A stretch of 64,000 nucleotides of DNA. It comes from Limanda limanda (Eukaryota > Chordata > Actinopteri > Pleuronectiformes > Pleuronectidae). Location: positions 28,927,900 to 28,991,899 of the forward strand of contig NC_083638.1 in NCBI RefSeq assembly GCF_963576545.1, given 5' to 3'. The notes beneath the pieces are model-generated. The model was not told the origin of the DNA and searched no databases. It saw only the letters and a list, made by a program, of their open reading frames with translations. Positions within the stretch are counted from its first letter, which is position 1. Every line of letters starts with the position of its first letter. Made by a program: the position numbers and the translations under genes. Positions 54,497-64,000 of this stretch are shown here, one piece after another.

Positions 54497-55082
54497 CTAC
54501 AGCTTCATCTGTTGCCTTCATCTGTTGAGAAGGTCATCGGCTGTGACCTGCCGGCTCTCCTACACCTGTTCCACTCCAGGACCAGTAAGAGAGCAGGCAA
54601 GATCATTGCTGATCCTTCACATCCCGGTCACCACCTGTTCCAGAGACTTCCCTCCGGAAAAAGGTTCCGGGCTATCAGGACCAAAACGTCTCGCCATCTG
54701 AACAGTTTTTTCCCCGTGGCAGTGGGGCTCACAAACAAGCCCCCTGCACCACACTGACTCTGCATCACACTGACTCTACCCCACCAGCCCCCCCCCTGCA
54801 CATAATTTATAATTTATAACTTATATATTAATGGCACTATCACCAATCTCTGCACCTTCGCACAGCACGTGCCCATAACTCTTTTACTCTGTTACTGTAT
54901 ATATGTATATACTTTATTCTACTTTATTCTATTTTATTTCATTTTATTCTATTTCTTATATATTGTTGTTTTTCTTATATTGTTGTTTTTATGTTCAGTG
55001 CACCAACGACACCAAGTCAATTTCCTATATGTGCAAACATACCTGGCAAATAAAAGAATTCTGATTCTGATTCTGATTCTGA
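54497..55082 (+). mobile_element. LINE 3' end with TTCTGA tail
   Basis: A frame ending at 54757 reads like a non-LTR retrotransposon C-terminus: EKVIGCDLPALLHLFHSRTS, then KRAGKIIADPSHPGH, LPSGKRFRAIRTKTSRH and LNSFFPVAVGLTN. It is followed by a T-rich 3' UTR with TTTTATTCTA-type repeats, AATAAAAG, and a tail of four TTCTGA units at 55059-55082. Short repeat tails of this kind are typical of fish LINEs. It is a 5'-truncated, non-autonomous fragment; the clade is not assigned. Confidence 0.8.
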
Positions 55083-56790
55083 TTGATCCTTTGTCTTTTA
55101 AAAAAAGCTATCTTATATTCATATCATGCTAGTCTTGCCTCAGTGAATTAGCTAATCAGCTGGCACCAGATGCCAAAGATGAAAAGAGTAACCATGTGCT
55201 CCCTCTCTCGCCTTCTCTTTCTTTCTCTCAATTGATAACCTCACTGAAGCACTTATGCACTAAACCCTAGACATCTTTGTAAAATATTCCAGTGGGGTAG
55301 TATGTGAGAATGCAAATCTCCAAGTCAGTTGCTCCAGATGGTGTCTGAGTCCGCCCATGTATCATAATAATAATCGATAAAATCTCCCAGGAGGGAGGCA
55401 GAGACTTATGTCTGTCTACCTCAGATCGTCGTCCAGTGCACCTCCAAAGAGAGCCATAGCCTGAGGCCATGCTTTGATTTATGGCCCAGTCTCTTGCACG
55501 GTCACAGCCTTGTATCCCAAGTGTGACTGGGATCCTGGGCTCATTGAACAGAATTTCGTGATATGGAGTTGAGGCAGTTTATACTATGTGATGCTAGAAG
55601 CAGGAGACATTTTGGATTTTTAAGAGTAAATTGGAAACAAAAGAATATGAGACTTGACATCACTTAAAAATAAAAAAAACACATAATCATTACAATTCAA
55701 TCGTAATCCAATACACATAAGGAATGGTTCTAGTAATTTAGTGAAAGGTGATGAGCATGAACCATTTGCTCCATTCACATGTGCAACATTGCACCTCAGG
55801 TCATATAATGCACACTCGGATAATACAAGAAAATATCATACATCAAAAACAAAACGAAATGCTACTTTTCACTCAATTACTATTCTAATGGTATAAATTC
55901 CCATATAACGTTCTGGTAGAAACATCAATCTCTTTTATCCCACCTATTAATTTCAATTTGTGAAACCACTTCAAACCTCATGATTAGGGAAGTGAACCGT
56001 TTGTCTTTTTATGTCATTTCAGAAATTATGAAGGAGGTGCCCATCTCTCATTTAATTTCTGATTCACAAGAACAACTCGTCCTTCTCACATTAATAAAAA
56101 ACACCATTACCTTTTCAAATAAAATAAAAAACATGTAGAGACAAAAAATGACTCTTCAGTACTCTTCTTTTAAAAAACTTAATGTTGTTCTCTCACCGTT
56201 CCTCCTTCTGGCCATGGTCAACCTCTGTTAACACGTCTGACATAATTATTTTCCTCATGTCTGCCAACTGTGGCCTGTGGTTAGTGCACCACGATTTACT
56301 CATTAGCTAGCCTGTCCTTCTTGATGGATACAAAAAGACATACAGACTTTTCTTTCGTCCTTTTTCCTGCATTTTTAACATCTGTAGTCATTTGTATAGC
56401 TTCTATCTTAGACCTGTCATTCTTTTATTTAATTGTTCTCTTTCCACAATTACATTTTACCAATAAAGATTTACGTGAATTACCAACCTACCACAGAACT
56501 GACACCTTACTCACTCACCCCATACATGGAGCGTCTGCCGTGCACCATGTGTGACATATTTGACGGGATACTGTTCTTCCTTCTTCATGAGACTGCTGTC
56601 GCGGCTAACCATCATTTCACACACACACTGAAATCATGAAGTCCAAATTATCTCCTTTCCTTATCACTATTCCTTGACCCCAATGAATATGTCACAAGTT
56701 CAATGAAATATGTGAAGGAGAAGACACTAGGAGTTATAGGAAAGGACAACCACTGTGTGGAGAAAACGCTACTTGGCTTTTTTATAAAAC
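55083..56790. other. no gene recognised
   Basis: AT-rich intergenic DNA between the LINE tail and the likely end of the GnRH receptor transcript. Open frames of 60-80 codons (e.g. 56321-56554) have no recognisable motif. Confidence 0.4.
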
Positions 56791-57832
56791 AACTTTATTT
56801 ATACCAGAAGATACTTACAAAATGTGCAGTACTCTTTGCTGTACAGTGAGAGTTATAATAAAGTTTAGAACAGAATGACACGTCCTGAGAAAATATATTT
56901 TTCTCAGGAAGTGAGACAACATTCAACCTTCAGTTACTCACAGAAATAAACCACTAAAAAGATTTACTTGAAAATGACAATAAAACAAACAGGCCTGAAA
57001 TGTTTATGTGAGGAATATACGAGTAGAAAACCTTAAATAGGTGGACAAAAAAAATACATTATTCATTCCACAATCAGGAGATTCAAATAACTTTTATAAA
57101 AGTATTTAGCTCTGAGATATTTTGATGTGATGAATCAAATCTTTCTAATGCAGAGAGAAGATCCAACGATGTTTGTTCTTTAAAGGATGAGGTCCAATAT
57201 GGTGGAGATGTGAAAAATGAAATGTCCCACTTTAATAAGCATAAGTGTATTTGGATGGGGGCTGAGGGTTTGTTTCATGTTTCAAATGAGCATAAATGGG
57301 TCCTGGTACCATGCAGGCAGGCTTGCTGTCCCTCTGTTGTGGCATATCAGCGACACTTCGATAGATGAGAGATGCTCAGGTCTGTCAGTAAAATTAATGT
57401 GTATTCAAATTCAGAGTGAGATTAAAACAAGGAGATGGATTATTAATCAGGTTTGATCACAACCTCTGTAACCTCAACACTCATTTGAGACCAACAAAAA
57501 GACCCGTATGCAGTGTGTTAAATCCGTGTTGTGTAACTGGGAATCTACATTGTATATAGCAAACAAGTTATGCAACACACAAACCATTAAAGAGCTCCAG
57601 ACAAAAAGCTCTTATATAATCTTAAAATAAGATGGGTAGCCTCAAGTGCCTCCCAACAAAGACACATGAAGACATTACTCTACACAGTGAATGTTACTTT
57701 ATGTTTTCAGACTTACTCATGCATGTTTGATGTTGAAGTAAATGTATATATAAATTAATATATAATGAACATATCCAGTAAAGAGACAACGAGTATATTA
57801 TGTATAGTTCAGGGTGCTGGTTTTTCTCTTCA
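56791..57832 (-). other. likely 3' UTR of the GnRH receptor gene
   Basis: Downstream of the receptor stop codon on the minus strand, the first convincing AATAAA (TTTATT on the + strand at 56794-56799) lies about 1.04 kb away. No coding feature lies between. The extent is an inference; other cleavage sites are possible. Confidence 0.4.
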
Positions 57833-60800
57833 TCACATCGTGCTCTCACATCCGAAGTGGCCCGATTGTCCTCCCTCTCCTTGACTGAACACAGTCAGAC
57901 AGCTGGAGTCAGTGGATTTTGCCTTAGCCTGTTCACACTCGCTGACCTGACCAGTGATCATCCCTCTTTTACATGGCAAAGTGACAGCAGTACAGTTCAG
58001 AGCATCTGTTATCACTGTGGTAGTTTCCTTGTGTGACATCGCTGCAGCATTGTGGTGGCTTCGTTTCAGCCCCTTGCGGAAGCGTATTGTGAACAGACCG
58101 TATATGATGGGGTCCAGGCAGGCGTTGAAAAGGCCAAAGATAAACAGAATGTGGGTGAGGGAGTCAGAGACTTTCCCCTTCAGGTCATCTGGGAAGAACC
58201 AGTACCACAGACCCAGTAGGTAGTACGGCGTCCAGCAGACGATGAAGCAGATCACAATGACGATGCTCATTTTCAGAGTTCTCATTCGTGCTTTGGGGAT
58301 GTTGTTCTTTGAACAGCGTAGATGTGGCTCATTGGAGGACACTATGGTAGAAAAAAAGAGTCAGGCATTAGTGGAACCATTAGATTTAAACATGCAATGT
58401 AACCACTGAAAAGTATCTTTTGTTTTAAGTGAGTGAATCAAATTAATATATATTTCTGATCAACTTGTCAATATCTGCTTTCAGACATCTGAGGTCTGGA
58501 TATTTTCCAGAACTTTTCTAGCCAGCTCCCACATTAATGTCTGGAAAATTCACAGTAGTGAGATGATGCAAAGATCACAACTTTGAAAGAAAACAAGATC
58601 CGAGAGTTTTTGGTGATAAGGTCAGACGTCCGTGTCAATGTGCTGTAAATAAAAAACATGCAATATGATGTTCCTGCCTCCTGCATGCTCGACTCAGTCC
58701 TGTTGATGTGAAAACGTCTGACCAGGAATATCTCTTACTTCGTTCTTTATATGAGAAACTACACAAGTCCAGAACCAATTATCAGAAAATGTTCTGGTGT
58801 CCATGTCTGAAAACAGCTTATATTTTCGGCCCAGCAGAGAACTTACAGCTCTTTCCCATCATCCTCTTGGAGATCTGGATGAAGATCCTTGTGTAGCAGA
58901 TGATCATTATGACCAGTGGCAGCAGGAAGAGGCAGCAGAAGGTGAACATGTTGTAGGCAGTTTCCTGCCAGTGAGTGACGAAGCTGCCCCTCGTGGTGCA
59001 CTGAGTAAAGTTGGCTGGATATGTGATGGTCACATTGTGGAAAATTAACATCTGTGGATTTAGAAATCAAATGATATTAGGAAACGTTTTCTACTGACAG
59101 TAGGTCTCACCATAAGCAGTTGTGAGATGGAAAGATGCACATACTATGTCCTATAACTTTGGTTTGACCAAATAGCCCAGTATTCAGTTCACTTCATTTA
59201 ATTCCAAAGCCGGTTACTGATGTGTCCATTATGTAACATATCAGAGACTAAAGGAGTGAAGGTGGTTGACAGTTATTTCAATCATTTGACTTTGACACTT
59301 GTGACCTCATAATACATAATTTTGTTAGGTTACAGTTTACGTTAAACAAATAATTAAATAAAAAAACTTACAATAATGCAGTATTTACTGTCAGGAAGCA
59401 GGCCCTGGATGCTCAGAGGTGAGGCTAATGTTAGCAGTTCTGTCCTGTTCTGTAATCTGTCTTGGTTATACTTTCTTAAACACAGCCAAACGCATTACCA
59501 GAGATGGTGTTTGCCAAATACATGCTTAGTCCCCACAATGAAATAATATTATGTTAAGATTACAAATATATAATAGTTAGTTATAATAGTATAAAATGTG
59601 AAAGAAAAGCACATATCTAAGTGTTTTGAGTAAGTCTGACAAGTGGCCTGTACCTTGTAAAACGAAATCTGTCTGTTTTTTCCATATCATACTTAGTAGC
59701 CCAGAGAGTACCAGAACTAAGAGTATGTAAGGATAACCATTTTTCTTAATTCCTTTTACATTAATCACCAATCAATGAGGATGCAGGTCTCATTGTCTGA
59801 CACAAGCAGCTTTAGCTATGCAGAGACTCTCCTCATTAAAACAGGACCCCGTAAATTGCCAGGAGCAATTCAGGGGCCAGGAGCATTTATAGCAATTATG
59901 AATTCAGGTAATGAGAGCTAATACAGCTGAATCAACATTAGGAGAAGGTTGGAGAGTGGGTGATTTGTTAAAACACAGGGCTTTCACACCGGAGACTGCT
60001 GTTGATTTCTATTGTGTGGGTTTCCTTTTTAACAAACTTATGTTAGATTGATTAGGCGTGTGATATTTCAGTTTTTCTTTTTTAATAAATTTGCAAAAAT
60101 TTCTACATTTCTGTTTTTTTCTGTCAAGATGGGGTGCTGAGTGTACATTTGTGAGAAATAAAATGAACTTTTTTGATTTTTAGCAAATGGCTGCAATGAA
60201 ACAAAGAGTGAAAAATTAAAAGGGGTCTGAATACTTTCCGTACCCACTGTATATATACATTTTTTTATTGACTAAATGATTGATCACCTTTCATTTCAGC
60301 ACTTACCTCAATACATTTGCTAGATTTGGATATTGAATGAATTGTGGTTAAAAAATTTTTTATGATAATGGTTATTTAAAAGTGTTTAACAGTCATTAAA
60401 GGTTCAGCATCACATTTCAGTTTGGCATGCTTTTCTGCTTTTTCCTCACAACATGATCAACAGTTCTTCTTGCTATGCAGCCAAATATCGTAATGGTTCC
60501 AGAGAGGCATGTACAGTGCACTGACAGGATTAGGGATTCCCATCCCTGTGTTATTCAGTGATAGAGCCACTAATCCCTCAAACTGAGACTCTGTGGGCTC
60601 CGAGATCACGCTGCAGGTTTGCCTGCATCAAAGCTTCCTGGATTTTTCACATTTTATGCAAATGCAAATAGATGCAAACAGATAATTGTGAAACATGTTT
60701 AATTCAAGCTAAAGTAAAACCAGATCATTAATTCCTCAATCACGTGCAGTTTTTATATGGTTTAATATTTCTATGAGAATGAGATAATATATGTAGATCC

Positions 60801-61495
60801 AGTCTTCTATTGCCAGGTATAGAGACCTATAGCCTATTCACTGTAACAGGAAAGCATCTTACAACCAAGCACATCTCTCTGACTCATTTTATTCCAAGTC
60901 GCAAGTCTTTGATTAACTGAACCAAACCATCTGTAATAGCCTGTCATGTCATACCAGTGTTTCATACCTGAGGGATTGAGAATAAGGTGCTCATAGTCCA
61001 CGCCACTGTCAACATGACCCTGTTTCTTTTGCGGGCCATGCTAATGGACAGAGGGTTGAGGATGGCGTACTGTCTGTCCAGACTAATCACCACTGTGACA
61101 AAGGCACAGGAGTACATGGCCTGCAGTTTGAGGAACATCAAGAACCTGCAGGCCAGGTCACCAGCCAACCACTGCACGGTGATGTTCCACACGGCGTCCA
61201 CAGGCATCACGATGAAGGTAACCAAGAGATCGGCTGCAGTCAGGTTGATTATCAACACCCTGACGTGGGATTTGCGTTTGTGGCCATTGGCTGCCCACAG
61301 CACAGCTGAATTGCAGAGAGTGGAAACGCCACACAGGATGAAGGTAATGATCACTCTGACTTTGGCTGCTGTAGAAAAGGTGGGCAGCCTCAGCGCTGCG
61401 TCCCCTGATGTCCAGTCACAGCTGGCATTGAGGTCAAATCTGTCGCTCTGCTTGTACATGGTGACCTCAGGATCCCAGCAGGAGGAGGCGTTCAT
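57833..61495 (-). CDS. gnrhr: gonadotropin-releasing hormone receptor, three coding exons
   Basis: A class A GPCR that binds GnRH and in pituitary gonadotropes acts through Gq/11 and phospholipase C. The exons are 61495-60968, 59051-58847 and 58341-57833, joining to 413 codons. Donors GTATGA and GTAAGT and acceptors CACAG and CATAG give phases 0 and 1. Exon 1 has N-glycosylation sites at N2 and N22, TM1-TM4, D89 in TM2, C116 and a DRQ triplet (140-142) with NPLS. Exon 2 has N182VT and N190FT, C194 (partner of C116) and TM5. Exon 3 has NNIPKARMRTLKM, CWTPYYLLGLWYWF in TM6 and NACLDPIIY in TM7, then a tail of about 85 residues. Aspartate at both the TM2 and TM7 sites and the C-terminal tail fit fish (non-mammalian-type) receptors; mammalian type I lacks the tail. 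The paralogue number cannot be decided here. Confidence 0.93.
58342..58846 (-). other. GnRH receptor intron 2
   Basis: A 505-bp intron with GTAAGT donor and CTACCATAG acceptor on the minus strand. It splits a leucine codon (residue 245) in the third intracellular loop. No repeat or RNA gene is recognised in it. Confidence 0.85.
59052..60967 (-). other. GnRH receptor intron 1
   Basis: A 1.9-kb intron between GTATGA (donor) and CACAG (acceptor) on the minus strand. It falls between complete codons after Q176, just after TM4. Apart from the Tc1/mariner-type end listed separately, I see nothing functional in it. Confidence 0.85.
60050..60255 (+). mobile_element. Tc1/mariner-type DNA transposon terminal fragment
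   Basis: The sequence runs through AATGGCTGCAATGAAACAAAG and AGGGGTCTGAATACTTTCCG to TACCCACTGTATATATAC. A CTGAATACTTTCCGTACCCACTGTA terminus is familiar from fish Tc1/mariner-type elements and is followed by TA. No transposase frame or second terminus is visible within the intron, so it is a truncated remnant. Confidence 0.6.
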
Positions 61496-62185
61496 TTTCT
61501 GAACCTCACCAAGGAGTCAGCTTTGAGTTCAGCTGCAGGGAGGCTGGCAGCACCAAAGGGGAATAAAGCAAAATAAAGACATGAACCTCATGTATGAAGT
61601 CTGCGTGAAAGATTCATATGCATAGATTTGCATAAGACAAACAAATGTGTTCAGTGAGCAATATAGTGGCAGACAGAAAGAGAGCAGCCTGCCGTGTAGC
61701 ATCTGTGATGCTCACTGAGGTGGACAGATGTTATTACTGCCTCTAACAAACTGCAAAAACATAACTTTGTGTGTGTGTGGGTGGGTGCCAACACCTGACA
61801 ACCTGTCAAGTTAATTACACCCCAATGATAACATTCTCTTATCTTCCTTCGCTCATCTTTCTTTTCTATTGGTAGCTTTCGTCTGGTATTTAGAATATAA
61901 ACTATCAATTTAATAATTCAATTAGACAATTATAATGTAATTCAAATTGCAATAAAAAAAACCTATAATGGCTTCTATACTTTGTATGATATGTTTTTCT
62001 TTATTATAAATCAGCTATCAGGTTGAGACTTGCATGTAATGGTTAGTTGAAATAAGCAGCCCGTGATATCATCGTGAATTATTTGGTTTGAAGGATGAGC
62101 TAATGAGGCATTGACATTAACAATTAAAGATTCTATAAACACACACACACACACTCACACACTCTCACACATTTGTCTCCATGAC
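61496..62185. other. GnRH receptor 5' side, no coding sequence recognised
   Basis: This should hold the 5' UTR or an upstream non-coding exon and perhaps the promoter of the minus-strand receptor gene. I cannot place a start site. A CA repeat lies at 62139-62170. Confidence 0.4.
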
Positions 62186-62650
62186 GTCAGAGGATATTAC
62201 ATTGACTCCCATTACGTTATCCTTAACCACAGTTACTACGTGCCTAACCTGAACCAAACCTGAACCTAAACCTTAACCTTAACCTTAACCTTAACCTTAA
62301 CCTAATCCTAATCTTAACCTTAACCTAAACCAAACTTTAAAACATGTCTTCACCTTAACAATCAATGATTTAATGACAACAGCTTTTTCCCACGAGCCAT
62401 CACTGAACTGAACTCTAATAAACACTCACCAGTACGACCACCACCTCTGCATCATCATAATATCTCAGGACAAACTTATTACTTATTTATGAATTATGAA
62501 TGTGGACAGATGTGTGTGTGTGTGTATGGTTTTTAGGTGCTGCTCAGCAAATATCATTGTACTATTTATGCAATGACGATAAACCTTTCTAATTGTAATT
62601 TACTTATGGGGACTTGATTTTTGTCCCCATAAGGAAGACAACCCACCATA
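62186..62650 (+). repeat. CTTAAC-rich teleost dispersed repeat with GTCCCCATAAG hairpin
   Basis: It begins around ATTACATTGACTCCCATTACG. It includes a run of TTAACC hexamers (about 62262-62335) and ends with CTTATGGGGAC, an 8-base loop and GTCCCCATAAG near 62604-62633, a perfect 11-bp inverted repeat. These parts co-occur in a widespread fish repeat. The hexamer is CCTTAA-like, not the vertebrate telomere CCCTAA. Confidence 0.6.
62375..62600 (+). mobile_element. LINE 3' tail apparently nested in the CTTAAC-rich repeat
   Basis: A frame from about 62377 reads DNSFFPRAITELNS, the same kind of C-terminal ending as the 54.5-kb LINE, followed by a short 3' UTR. Flanking it on both sides are parts of the CTTAAC/GTCCCC repeat, which suggests insertion into that repeat. 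Confidence 0.5.
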
Positions 62651-63729
62651 ATGTCACTGACAAACACACACACACAAACAAAAGACTCTTGAAAACACAC
62701 AAATAAAGCCATTGAAATATATAAACATTGGCCTATACTTTACTATCTGGTTGTCTACTGTGCTGTCTCTATTCTCTATTTGCACATCAATTTGTTTGAT
62801 ACAATAAATCCTGCAGACTTACATGTGTGTGCTGTAGCGATGCAGACCCCAGGTAAAACAAAGTGAGATCCTCTCTACAGAAGTATCAGGGTCCGCTGTG
62901 GCTCCATGCCCCTGCTTCTGTCCTCATCCTGACTGTCTCAGGTCTGTCAGAGTCTGCTCCGATCACTCTCCAGTGCACAGACGGTCAATGGTCCTCACTC
63001 ACTCTCAATTCACGGTCCACTCGGGAGGTCTTCAGTGCGCGTCACATTCGCTGCGTGGGCGCGGCCACGAGCATCTCAGAGGATCCGCTCATCCACAGTG
63101 AACGCGCACAAGACAGCGCTGCTCCTGAGTGTCATTTTCAGCCGGACCAGAGAAGCCTGCTGCTCTTTACTGCGTGTTAAAGGACAACATCTGCACTAAA
63201 CAATGCACGCAGCCCAGTGTGCAGGAGGTCTCCTGAAACGGAATCAGACAGCGGTTGAATTCACTTGTGAGTGCACATTTTGTGGTGTTGTTGCACGAGA
63301 GCGTGCATGCGCATTATATTGCTACATGTTTCTAACTTGTCCACTCATGTATTATGTATTCAATATGGTACATGTCATTAGTATCATACAATGTAATAGG
63401 CTGCACAGCGTTCTTGTTTCCTGTCCTCATATGTCCACATTGAACTTCCATAAATGAAATAAGCCTATGAAGTAAAAGTATTTGCCAGGTATGTATTATA
63501 CATTGATATATATGTTAAGCCCATACACCCGAATTATAAAGTTATATATTTGACACATATTTCATGTATATACTAATTTATACATCTAAAATATATGTAT
63601 TTATGAGCAATAGACAAATTACACATACACGCATCTATTGGGGAAAGAGTGAACCTAACTTTGTTCAAGGTACATCTATCAGACTTATTTTTTTTATTCC
63701 TGCATCAAATACCATAAAACCACACTTTG
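62651..63729. other. no gene recognised; moderately GC-rich patch
   Basis: Between about 62,880 and 63,180 the sequence is richer in G+C and contains several CpGs (e.g. GCGCGTC, GGGCGCGGCC near 63037-63067). That could be promoter or first-exon DNA of the minus-strand receptor or of a gene beyond the window. The 105-codon frame across it starts at GTG and has no domain. Confidence 0.35.
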
Positions 63730-63955
63730 TGTAAAAACTAGCACTTGGACAAACATCAGTGTAATAAGAACTACCTAAAATGACAAAAACATCAGAAAAA
63801 GTACAATATGTTTCTGCTTTTTCTTTGGTCTATGCCCCCTCCACTAACATGGAAGAGGTGGGGTTTATGAGCTATACTGCTGACAGCCACCAGAGATGAT
63901 CTGGTTTCACATTTAGGAAGCTTTCATGGCCTCCATCTTTATATATAGTCTGTCT
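63730..63955 (+). repeat. dispersed repeat related to HCE spacer blocks A and B
   Basis: The stretch GTCTATGCCCCCTCCACTAAC, ATGGAAGAGGTGGGGTTTATG, GACAGCCACCAGAGATGATC and CCATCTTTATATATAGTCTG lines up with block A (GTCCATGTCCCATCCACC, GAGGAGGCAGGATTCATG, CAGCCAGCCACAAGGGAGCAATC). It resembles a common fish repeat ending in CATCTTTATATACAGTCTATG. This places the same family both inside and outside the array. Confidence 0.6.
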
Positions 63956-64000
63956 CATTCATGGGGCTGAACCTTCATATTTACCATAGAGCCATGAAAG

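Noticed and set aside
62262..62335. Telomere-like array
   Set aside because: The hexamer is CCTTAA-like with variants, not CCCTAA, and it sits inside a dispersed repeat context.
62863..63180. 105-codon frame in the GC-richer patch
   Set aside because: GTG start, no recognisable domain, and no supporting splice signals.

Overview
The window looks like nuclear DNA of a teleost fish, most likely a euteleost or percomorph. The evidence is vertebrate gene structure (GT-AG introns, TATA boxes, AATAAA signals), intronless six-cysteine astacin hatching-enzyme genes, a gonadotropin-releasing hormone (GnRH) receptor with a C-terminal tail, a PIM-like kinase relic, and typical fish interspersed repeats (LINE 3' ends, a Tc1/mariner-type end, CA/TG and CTTAAC tracts).

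Region 1 (1-859) is AT-rich left flank with no recognisable gene. Region 2 (860 to about 43,405) is a head-to-tail array of about 3.72-kb units, eleven complete and one truncated. Each unit carries one intronless astacin (M12A) gene of the high choriolytic enzyme (HCE) type, all on the + strand. The twelve genes encode only four protein variants, which differ at four residues (5, 26, 270, 280). Each gene has its own TATA box 93 bp before the ATG. All but the last have AATAAA 63 bp after the stop. The spacers are almost as uniform as the genes, so the whole unit has been amplified and homogenised. Shared variants show a higher-order pattern: units 3-6 recur as units 7-11, with one extra unit inserted.

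Region 3 (about 43,406-57,800) has no intact gene that I recognise. It holds LINE 3' fragments (45.3, 46.1 and 54.5 kb), short interspersed repeats, microsatellites, and a broken PIM-like serine/threonine kinase pseudogene (49,378-50,865, + strand). The pseudogene still shows its exon and splice layout but has several stops, a frameshift and a lost DFG aspartate.

Region 4 (about 56,790-61,495, - strand) is a three-exon GnRH receptor gene of 413 codons with a likely 3' UTR. A Tc1/mariner-type terminus lies in its first intron. Region 5 (61,496-64,000) is upstream DNA with a CTTAAC-rich repeat carrying a LINE tail, and a dispersed repeat at the window end that is related to two blocks in every HCE spacer.

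Biologically, the array would supply a high dose of one egg-envelope-digesting protease to the hatching gland. The GnRH receptor is an unrelated neighbour. No prokaryotic feature, CRISPR array or RNA gene was found.
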